From Chromera velia (lineage: Eukaryota; Sar; Chromeraceae), in NCBI GenBank assembly GCA_018398765.1, contig JAHBMJ010005776.1:1-12401 (forward strand): DNA of 12,401 nucleotides. Reading direction: 5' to 3'. The notes under the pieces are model-generated. The model was not told where the DNA came from. It saw only the letters and a list, made by a program, of their open reading frames with translations, and did no database searches. How positions within the stretch are numbered: the first letter of the stretch is position 1; each line of letters begins with the position of its first letter. A program made the translations under genes and the position numbers. Of this stretch, positions 1 through 9,000 are shown piece after piece.

Positions 1-50
<50 letters not shown>

Positions 51-64
51 ACACATATATATAT

Positions 65-111
<47 letters not shown>

Positions 112-138
112 CACACACATATATACACACACACACTC
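1..138. repeat. Compound (CA)n/(TA)n microsatellite
   Basis: Nearly pure alternating purine-pyrimidine sequence: CA runs interrupted by several TA runs (near 55-67, 99-110 and 119-124). It starts at the window edge, so the true length is unknown. Confidence 0.97.
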
Positions 139-156
139 TCATACAGAGAGAAAAAA

Positions 157-189
<33 letters not shown>

Positions 190-225
190 GACAGAGAGAG
201 AGAGATACACATACACACACACTCT

Positions 226-265
<40 letters not shown>

Positions 266-280
266 AAGAAAGAAAGAAAG
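139..280. repeat. Compound (GA)n/(GACA)n/(GAAA)n microsatellite
   Basis: GA runs at about 152-176 and 232-257, GACA units near 174-190 and GAAA units at about 262-280, with a short CA insert near 207-230. It continues the first microsatellite and makes an almost unbroken simple-repeat block of 280 bases. Confidence 0.95.
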
Positions 281-1090
281 CATTGTTGAAACAGTAAAGA
301 AACTCGGAGTCAATGAATGCCCGGCGTATGGTGCACCTCTAAATACAAAGTATATTTCATATGAAAAAAAATTATAAGTTGACGTTTTCTTTGCAAAACA
401 TATCAAAACATACTGTCAATCGTATGTTGTTGATGCTAGACGTTCGTTACAACTAACACGGGAGGAGAGACGCCCTTATACAATGCCAGTCGCTGCGAAA
501 CGCGCTTGAATGTTAATGTATTGGATCAATTCATAGGTAGCCTGAGTTGATTGTCCTTTGCGGAGGTTTGGCAACGCTCTATATAGCACCAGTGTACATA
601 GATATGCGTCGTCATGAATGTTTTATATAGGTGTTTTTATTTGGTCATGATGTGGTGTGTGAATAGTGTGAATTGTATAAATAGTTCACTATTCACCCCA
701 GTCAGATCTTACAGTTTAAAAAATGAGTTCATACCTATTGGAAGAGTTTACTAGTCTCTGAATAGCTTACCATTCTGACAGTTTAAATTTAAAACATACC
801 CGACCTATAGATGTTCTGTGATGGAGACCAGGTTAACTTTACCCAGTCCCCTATCCATTCATTCACTTCTCTGTTTCTCGCTCCCCTTCTCAGCTTGCTA
901 TCTGATATTCTGAAATCGACCTCATCTAATTCACCTTCCAGGAGGGCAGGAATAAATACGTATCTAAATACATATATCTATCAACTAAGCGTAGTTTAAC
1001 TAGTTTTTAAGTGGTTTCTATAATTATTATTATTAATCAATCAATCAATCTGTTAAAGGTGTACGGGGCTCAATCTATTACAATGGCTTC
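281..1090. other. AT-rich stretch without an intact gene
   Basis: No complete gene is seen. A plus-strand frame is open from the GA repeat to 509 except for one TAA at 375-377 and reads like protein (see findings). A 10-base inverted repeat lies at 659-696. A 62-codon open frame at 811-999 has no features. Short ATCA tandem copies lie near 1036-1050. Base composition is visibly richer in A and T than the gene to the right. Confidence 0.5.
659..696. repeat. Perfect 10-base inverted repeat
   Basis: GTGAATAGTG at 659-668 is mirrored as CACTATTCAC at 687-696, around an 18-base AT-rich loop. It could form a hairpin or be the trace of a small element; nothing nearby fixes its role. Confidence 0.6.
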
Positions 1091-1180
1091 TTAGTAGTGT
1101 AGTGGCTAGATGATAGAGGCTCAACATACAGACTGGTCTTAAAGAAGTTCACTAGACAGAAGGTTTGACAATCATTGGTC
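1091..1180 (+). other. Degenerate tRNA-like A-box/B-box pair, possible SINE head
   Basis: TAGTGTAGTGGCTAGA at 1095-1110 closely fits an RNA polymerase III A box as found in Asp/Glu-type tRNAs, and GGTTTGACAATC at 1162-1173 is a weak B box. The 56-base gap is longer than in an ordinary tRNA, and I could not fold a full cloverleaf. A decayed tRNA-derived short interspersed element is the likeliest reading; chance remains possible. Confidence 0.25.
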
Positions 1181-1569
1181 ATACTGCTAAGTCCATCATC
1201 ATACCCTTTTAATGACTTCAAATAGAACGCATGCTTCACTACAAGTATCAATCAGTGCACAGACGCACGTGCTCATCGATCCCGCACCCATACTCCATGC
1301 GAGCAGCCCGTCAAACAGATAAGTGCCCCGCTAGCCTCGCGGCGGCGCCTCGTACAGGCTCTACATCTGCCCGCTCGCCAAGGCCGACGTCCACGCTCGG
1401 CTCATATTTCCTTTCTTTTCTCTCACCGTCTCTCACCATCTCACCCTACATCTGCCCGCTCTCAAAGCAAACGAACTAATAAAAACAGGAATCAAGTGAC
1501 CATACGATACCAATCAACAGGCTTGAATCTGCACACACATCTGCAGTCGACCTCTGAAACGCAAGTGTT
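1181..1569. other. Stretch without a recognised gene
   Basis: A 16-base direct repeat, CTACATCTGCCCGCTC, lies at 1361-1376 and 1446-1461. An 82-codon plus-strand open frame (1231-1479) is Ser/Pro/Arg-rich without recognisable features. I see no gene. Confidence 0.45.
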
Positions 1570-2084
1570 TGGCTCAGTATACCCTCTTATGCCATCTGCT
1601 GGAGCCCCTGAGCGCTCAATTACTAGTCGACTGTTCAGGGTACATGCTGGCCTCCAGTCCTAAAGGACCGCAATGCTTCCCATCTCTAGCCCACAACACA
1701 CTCAGTGTGCTGCACACGCTACCCTCTCTACACCTCTCTGTTTTGTCTTCTCCCCTCGGGCCCCCCACTATGCCAAGGCCGAATTTGCACGTAGCCCGCT
1801 TATTGATGTGCAGCTCCGTGCTACTTCAGATACACTTCGTTCGTGCTTCCGTTCTCCAAACGCTGTCTGCTGCTACCCCTACTGCGAGGTGGTGATGTTC
1901 TGCTTGATGCTCTGCAGAACATGTCTAACCTGCTGGGTGAATTCTGCAGGAATTTCCGAAACACTGCGACTACACACGCACAAATGCAGCCGCAAACGGT
2001 GTGCGCTTTTCTTTGAACAAGACCATCACGGAACTGGAGAACGCGATTAAACAGAATCAACACACTTTTAGTGACTCTCTCTGA
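1570..2084 (+). pseudogene. Coding-like remnants in three frames
   Basis: All three plus-strand frames contain protein-like pieces that follow one another. One runs from about 1580 to 1890 with a TAA at 1661. The next spans roughly 1894-2016 and reads DVLLDALQNMSNLLGEFC and onward. A third, at 1950-2084, ends in TITELENAIKQNQHTFSDSL before TGA. No single frame stays open, so this may be a frameshifted gene or element remnant. TGCAG acceptor-like sites precede 1915 and 1950, so small exons are an alternative. I cannot name a family. Confidence 0.22.
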
Positions 2085-2381
2085 TCTGCACTCTTCTCGT
2101 TCGCTGCGTTAGTACCTCGTACAGGCCCTACACAATCAATCAATCAATATTACTGAGGAGAATTAGAATGAACCATGATGGATGAACAGTAGGCCAGACT
2201 AGAGGCTAGAACTTGAAGCGTTAGCCTAGGTATTAGCTAGGCATGCACAGACCTAATTCTTAGCCTAATTCAATGGATCCAGAACTAGATCCAGAAGTGG
2301 ATCGATATACAGTATATATATACAACAGTATTAAACTATACTATATAGCGTTAATAACTCCGTATAGTGGTTTTATTCTAG
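2085..2381. other. AT-rich stretch without a recognised gene
   Basis: CCTCGTACAGGCCCTACA at 2115-2132 is a 17-of-18 match to 1348-1365. ATCA tandem copies follow at 2133-2148. Repeated TAGCCTAG-type words (2220-2270) and a duplicated GATCCAGAA (2277-2300) suggest repeat debris. No gene is seen. Confidence 0.4.
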
Positions 2382-2525
2382 GTTTTAGTAACTGTCATGC
2401 AAGGAATGCACTGGCTTTATCAGCAACTAAACATTGACGATATGATGAGATGGCTTATGATGTTTTCCCTGTATAAACCAGACCCTGTTAAACCAGGAAA
2501 AGAGACATTTGTATGCAGACATTAA
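2382..2525 (+). CDS. Candidate short terminal exon or gene fragment
   Basis: TTTTATTCTAG at 2371-2381 looks like a splice acceptor, and the next 47 codons stay open to TAA. They include HWLYQQLNIDDMMRWLMMFS and a Lys/Pro-rich end, amino acid use that looks more like real protein than the low-complexity frames nearby. No upstream exon or donor can be tied to it, and an open frame this short can occur by chance in AT-rich DNA. Confidence 0.15.
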   Translation, partial: VLVTVMQGMHWLYQQLNIDDMMRWLMMFSLYKPDPVKPGKETFVCRH

Positions 2526-4084
2526 GAATGATAAAAGAAAAATCTGCGCGCATGCGGTGTGGCCCGATTCGCCATGTCTACCCAGCCAGCCAGTCATTTG
2601 CTGTGAGAAGAGAAGATCATTCGGACAATGAAGTGGGATGACAGGCGGACCTCAGGCGGTCGGGCAAACTGACAGACAAAAAACACGAAAATCCAAACAC
2701 AGATGCATCAGCACATCCTCGTGTGAATCATTAAAGGATAATCGAATTCATGCACACCCATTTGGTCACTCAATTAATTCGAGCGGGGAGGGACAGAAGG
2801 GCACGGGAGGTTCTTTCAAAGTGCGAAGGGAATAAAAAACGAAGAGAGGAAGAGGTGACGCAGTGGAGGAGGACGGAGACGCACGCCCACGAGCAAAGAA
2901 GTATCGAAGGAGGGAAAGAGGTAGGCATAATATGCAAAAAAGTGGAAGGGGGGGGAGCCCTCTTTTCTTTTCGCTTCTGCTCTGCTGTGCTCATTTTCTC
3001 ATGTACTCTTCATCTTCGCTTCTCTTCCCTACCTCCGTTCTTCGCCGTATCCTTCGGTATTCAGCTTTCTTCTTTCACCAGCACCCCTCCATGTTCTGAT
3101 CAGCTTTTCAGGAAGGCAGTTGCTGGCTCATGGCGTCGTCTGATGAAATCACAGGTGACGTTCAGAGAGATCCTGCCGGTCCGACAGAAGGAAGAAGAGT
3201 CGAAGAACCACTCCGCGCAGTCCAGCAGTCTCACTCACTCAACCGATCACTCCTTTCGCTTAATTCCCCTCCCCCTAGCTGGCCGGCCGAACAGCCCGTA
3301 CGAAGATGGTAGGAGGCGCAGATGGGACGGGATCGAAAAGATGGACAGGGAAGCGGTCTCTGCCAACCCCCTTCCACCTGTCTAGATTCCAGCATGTTTA
3401 TTCAGCCACGAGTGCCCACTCTCTTTCCTCCGACGTGAAAAAGGGGAGAACACGCAACACGCTCACATCGGCACGAACACGATCAATGCACCGAGCATGA
3501 AGCCACATGAAAGGCAGCAAGATACCAGCATGACGACACACATTTCGAAGAGCAAGCAGACAAACATGGAGGAGGATATTTAAAGACGGTCTGTACAGTC
3601 GGCTTCTCCGCGAGCGAAGCAGGCACGCAGGCAGGCAGGCTTTTGAGTAGAGGACCAGCCGGCCGCTCTTTCTGCGTGCAGGTCTGGTTGAAAGCAGAGG
3701 AGCCCAGGGACAGGCTCCTCAATCTTCTTGAAAGAAAAGAGGGAAAGAAAGTCATCGCATACGGTGGAACATGAACCAGAACAAAAAAAAATGACAGGGG
3801 CACGTGACAACGTCCGTCCGTCTCTTGTGCACCAGAGAAAGAGATTGAAGAGTTCCCATCCTCTCCCCAAGAGAGTGCAAACAGACAGAAGCAGACACAG
3901 AAAGAAAATCGAAACAAGGAGAGAGAGCTTTTTTGTAATCAAACTCTCCCCTGAGCCTGCTTTTGAGTCGATTCAGGGGAAGGACAGATTGCGCGCACTT
4001 TACTTATTCATTCTTCGACTGCAGGGATTCATCGCCTTCCTCAGAGGGCCAGCGACAAAAGAAGAGAGAATGAGAGAAATCAAG
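2526..4084. other. 3' flank and intergenic stretch, no convincing gene
   Basis: Purine-rich tracts (about 2785-2960 and 3720-3930) and pyrimidine-rich tracts (2960-3110) keep several frames open on both strands, but the predicted peptides are low-complexity. It contains the 3' flank of the minus-strand gene. The only AATAAA in the sense direction that I found is at 3402-3397, about 680 bases past the stop, so a poly(A) site there is only possible. A GGCA tract lies near 3630-3641. Confidence 0.4.
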
Positions 4085-4552
4085 TCAAATGAGAGGGGAC
4101 AGAGAGAGTCCCCCATCATCCAAAGAAAGGTCATCCCCTTCCACAGACCCTGTCCCCTCCTCGTTCACCTCTCCCATCACAGCCGCCTCAGCGTCGCTCT
4201 GCATCTCCTCAAGAGAATGAGACAGAGACAGAGGCTGAGAGAGAGAGGGAGCACGTGAGACGAACACCAAGCTGCTGTGCCCTCCAGTAGACTTGCAGGG
4301 AGGTGTGCAGGAGTTCCCTCCATGCCTCAGTTGGGGCGTTGGAGCGCCTCCTGCTTCCTCACCGTCTTCCCCCGCACAGCAGAGAACGGAGTCTCGATCC
4401 CTCTTCCCCTTTCCTGTGCTGAGAACTGTCAGACGACTGCTGTCGCTCTCTCTCCCGGCCGAGTTGATCAAAAACACAGGGGATCTCTCAGTCAGGACAG
4501 AATTCACAGACACAGAGAAAGCCGAACGGTCCGTTCTCGGAAGATCTCCGAC
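4085..4552 (-). CDS. Exon 13, terminal coding exon with stop
   Basis: The acceptor is ATGCAG. There are 155 codons starting VGDLPRTDRSAFSVSVNSVL, then TGA at 4087-4085. The last 45 residues are acidic and serine-rich, ending LSLSPLI. Two Cys pairs (CC near exon residue 58, and C-T-P-P-C near 82) are the only cysteine clustering in the tail. Phase agrees with the upstream exon. A further splice inside this exon cannot be excluded. Confidence 0.78.
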   Translation of the reverse strand, partial: VGDLPRTDRSAFSVSVNSVLTERSPVFLINSAGRESDSSRLTVLSTGKGKRDRDSVLCCAGEDGEEAGGAPTPQLRHGGNSCTPPCKSTGGHSSLVFVSRAPSLSQPLSLSHSLEEMQSDAEAAVMGEVNEEGTGSVEGDDLSLDDGGLSLSPLI

Positions 4553-5447
4553 CTGCATAAGGAAGCGTTGGAAAGGAAAAGCCGGAAAAGGGGGGGGGCA
4601 GGAGGCATCCGAAGGAACGCGTGAAGGGAAATGCATTTTCCGATAAGTAAAAGCGGATTTCTTTGGTCATGGCCTTTTTTCATGTTTGTGCATGCCCTAC
4701 ACAGGTTCTTTCTCTTTCACAGAAGATAAACCAAAGAGTCTATCCAAGAAAGAGAAGGCTTTGATTGCAGGGAATCTTATAAATTTCAAAAGAGGAAAAC
4801 TTTCGTCAACTCTGCGCTCGTAAGCCTATGTATGTGCTTTCTTCCCTCGTTCTGTCCGCTTGTCTATGTATCAGCCTGTCTCCCCGTGTGCCTTTGAGCC
4901 CGTCCGTGTGTCTGTCTGTCTGATGTGAAGTAGACATAGAATTGGAACGCACACAGAAAAGAGTTCGCATTGAGTTCCGCGAAAGAGTAAGAAAAGAGAA
5001 AGGGACAGAGAGAGAGACAGTCATATGCATAGAGTCTGCTGACCATTTCGTTCTCTGCCAGTGTGGGTGTCGCCACTGCCCCCATCTTCTGAGAGAGCGT
5101 TTGGCTCCGAGTCGAAAGAGGAGTCACGGTGCCGCTGCCGCTTCCGTGCATATGGCCTCCATCATCCTCCCCCTGCTGCTGCTGCTGCTGCCTTGAAGAA
5201 GAAACCTCCGGAGACCCCTGAAGTATCCCCCGGATTTTCGCTCCTCTTCTGAGGGACTCAAAGTCGCTCTCTCTCAACCGGTCCGCCTTGCTTCCTCCAG
5301 GTGTGCGCTGCAACAGCAATAAAATACAAGTATGCAGGTATCGGGGGAGGACGACAGAAATCAAATTTTCGGTTGTGTCTAGAAAATCCACCGCATGATG
5401 ACAGGGGGCAGCGGCGTGTAGTCACAGCCCCCCCAGGCCGATTGACA

Positions 5448-5507
<60 letters not shown>

Positions 5508-5972
5508 GTGCCCAAAGACAACAAATCTTTCCATCATCCCTCTGCTTCCGTCTTCTGTCTTTTGGACTCCCCGGCTGACCTTCTTTGCTGTTCTGTTGTT
5601 TACGCTGCCCTCTGTGGCCTCGAGAACGTCCGCTGCACCCAGTCTCTGTAGCCTGGCCAGAGCGGAGGGCTGCAGGAACGGGTTCGCATCTCTCAATATC
5701 AAGAGAGAGAGAAAGCGAAAGGGGGAGGCGGGTGAGGGTGGGAATAAGGTTTTGTCTTTGTGGAAGAGAGGGTCGTTGAAAAATAAAGCAAAACGGGGGC
5801 AAAAGTGAAGAAGAACGTCTACCGATACGATGGATGAGTGGGAGTGGCGAACTTTACTTCTCTCCCTTTGTTTCATTTCCTGCACACCAACAGAGGGTGT
5901 GAGTACGCACACACTCCCACATACACACACACATACACAAACACAAACACACAGAAAGACACACACTCGCAT

Positions 5973-6010
<38 letters not shown>

Positions 6011-9000
6011 CTGCACACACACACACACACTCACACACACACACACACACAGAGCTAGAGGGAGAGAGTGTGTGTGCTGGGGATACAGACCTTGGGAGAC
6101 GCAGAGTAGCAGAGATCGTCCTCCTCCCCAATTGCTGTACCTCCAACAGAAGGGGACGGGAAGGCGAAGAAAGCGTTGGTGCCTGCAGAGGCCTCCCTCT
6201 CGTACTCGTCCTCTCCTGTCTCTTTCTGTTGTTTGTATGCGAACACCCCCACGGGTGTCTTCTTTGTCGACTTCTGGGAAGACGGAAGAGGAGACAGGAG
6301 GGAGAAGGAAGAGTTGCCTGTGGAAGGGGGGGGGACGTTTTCATCTGGAGTTCGCTGAGCCTCTCCCTCCCTCTCCCTCTTTGTCTTGCCCTCCTCACCC
6401 GATCCCCTCCTGCCAGTACGTCTCGATCTCTGCGGTGTTCGTTCCTCCCTTGCCGCCTCCCTCTGTGTGAGAGGAAGAGCAGACTCTTCTTTTTCCCCGT
6501 CTCCTGCGCCACCCGAATGGGGGGCAACAGACTGTGCTGCCGGGGAGATTCCAGAAGAAACAACCGCGTTGAGGCGACCCAGTCGGGGAGAGGGAGAGAC
6601 GGAGAAGTTGACGAGTGAACCGTTGCCGGGGGACGGGGGGTCTGTGAGGATATAGGAGGGACGTCTGTGAAGGGTTTTGTTGGATGTGGGGGGTGGTGGG
6701 GAGGGGACTTCTGCCTCTTTCATTGGCTCTTCTGTGTTTTCCTCTGGCTTTTTGTCGTTCGTCTGGGGGGGTGGGATCGATGGGCTGATGGCGTCTTCTT
6801 TCATGGCCTTCTCTTTTGACTTCTTCTTTTTCTCTGAGGACTTTCGGGCAGAGAGAAGAATCTGAGAGACTCGGGCGGTGGGTGAAATGATGGAATTCTT
6901 CAGGACTTCTTCGGTCGAGGGGGAGACGGCATGCGGAGAGCGTGTGACTGCTCTCTTCGTCTCGGTCAGCGATGATTTCTGCGTGTCCCTCTGTTCTTCT
7001 GTAGTTTTCTGCGTGTCCCTATCCAGAGGCTGGGACGGGACAAGTGTCGGTGTTGGACCGAAGTCCTCTTCCCTCTCTTCGGTTTTCTTCTGCACCTCTA
7101 CGGATTCCATCTCTTCCTTGGAGGGGGCAACCTTATTGACAGAGGAATTCACCCCTGTAGTCATTATAGGAGTCCTCTCACTTTCTGTTTCCTCCTCAAT
7201 GTCACCCCTGACACGCATATTATCCACCCCCCCACCTGTGTACGGCGCAGAAGATCGATCGTCGTCTTCACCGATGAACCCCGGGGAGGCGCCTCCACCC
7301 GCACCGTATGAGAACGCGGGGGGGGACAGGGCAGCGGGAGACCTCTCATCTTCCTCCCCGCCCCTGTCACCACCTGGTTTGAGGAGGACCGAGGAGGATT
7401 CTTCTTCCGTCTCTGTGTGCGAGTGTGGGGGCTGCACTGAAGACCCCTCCCCCCCCGTGAGAGGTGTCTCGGGGGTCCGAGAGTGGGAACGGGAGGGGTC
7501 TAGGTGAAGGATCGCACCCACGTCCCCGCCACGGAAAGAGGGACGTCTCACAGCCCGCCCCCCTGCTCCTGCGGATCCAGATCTGAGGCGCCCGTAGGGG
7601 TTCGCAGCCCCACGTGGGACGCTCACGGCATTGCGACCAGCTGCAGCCGCGCCAATCAGACGCACCCCTGCACCAGCGCCACCCCCCGTTCCACTCCCGA
7701 CCGCTCGACCGCCCCCCGAAGCCCCCGCCTGGCTCTGGCAAGAGGCAACGGAGGGAGACGGAGACACATGCCGCACCGTGTGCAGCGATGCCGATGCCGG
7801 AGGGTCGCGCTCCTTCCCTGCCCCCATGCTGACTCCTGACTGTATGGCTTGGGCTGCCTGGGTGCTGGCAGGACCCACAGAGAGGGAGTTGGCGGTCATC
7901 AACGCTGCCGCTCCTCTCGACTGCAGCGCCTTCTCGAGCCTTTGGGCCTCTTTCGTTCTTCCCTCGGCGAGTCTCTGCATGCATACACACACACAGAGAG
8001 AGAGAGAGAGGAAAGAGAAAAACAGATACACAAGGGGAAAAAAATGACAGGGGCAGCAGCAATGCCTGAAAACCAAGTTACTGCAGTTACTAGATAGCCA
8101 GTCTTCAACAAAGAAAGCAGGTCCAAGTCCAAAAGCAAAGCTACCAAACGGCAGAAGGAAATGCGTACGGTTTCCGTTGATCCGTTTTCATCCTTCCCCG
8201 TCACGCAGGGTGCCCCCTCCAGGTCTCTCTCTCTACTTCCCTCCCGTCATCAAGACACACCCACCTCCCCTCGACCCTCCTCTGTTCAACGCAACGTACG
8301 CACCCACGCACGCACATGAATGCACAGACAGACAGACGGACCTGTTTGTTGACCGCCTCCTCCCACTTCGTGTTGGCCTTCTGGAGTTCTGCCTCCGCCT
8401 TCCTGGTCATCATCTGCACACGCACTCGCACACGCAGAGAGAGACGCATGCACGATAAGGAGACAAGTCGATCCGACAAGCACCAACGCTTCACTTCACA
8501 ACTGCCCCAGGAACTGATGAAGGGCACCGAAGAACACGAGCGCAGAGAATGAGAAAACAATGATGTGCGCAGTAGAGCATAAACAAACACTGACGGGCAT
8601 TCCGGCACATCGAAGGAAGGCATTCCGATCGAAAGAAAAGTCGCACAGAGAAGAGAGCTATAAGGAACCCTCTCAATCGATTGAACAATCCCCTGTTTAG
8701 AAAAAAGAATCAAATAAATCCAGAGAGAGTTAGACAGAAGTAAGTATCCAGAAGGCACGCAGAGAAGAAACAGGGCCACGCACTCACGGACGCGCTACAG
8801 ATGCCTGACCGACCGACCGACCGACCCACATAACAACCATGCATCAAGTTGCATGACCATCTATCCACACACACACGCACCGACCGCCTCTCTCTTGCGC
8901 ATGGCCTCTCTCTCCACTCGGAGACCCTCCCTGCAAACAAGCCACCAAGAAAGAAGGGGAGGGGCACATCCATCATACACGAAAAGAGACAGACAGACAG

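Noticed and set aside
1-280. Possible CRISPR array or telomere
   Set aside because: The repeats are two- and four-base units with no spacers and no TTAGGG/TTTAGGG-type unit; they are ordinary microsatellites.
2750-3385. 211-codon plus-strand open frame
   Set aside because: It runs through purine-rich and then pyrimidine-rich DNA that keeps several other frames open on both strands over the same interval. The peptide is low-complexity with no motif. I treat it as a composition effect; a transcript or homologue would change that.
3483-3942. Overlapping minus-strand frames of 144 and 120 codons past the stop
   Set aside because: They are Phe/Ser/Cys-rich translations of pyrimidine-rich 3' flank, in two overlapping frames, with no link to the gene's phase.
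5379-6563. 394-codon minus-strand frame with Val-Cys repeats
   Set aside because: It contains exon 11 in its frame, but the rest translates intron 10 with its TG repeat and a wrong frame of exon 10.
5830-6618. 262-codon plus-strand frame with long Thr-His repeats
   Set aside because: It is the translation of the (CA)n repeat plus the antisense of exon 10.
6878-7507. 209-codon plus-strand frame
   Set aside because: It lies wholly antisense to exon 10, whose frame joins neighbouring exons in phase. Its Ser richness comes from the complement of Glu/Gly/Arg codons.
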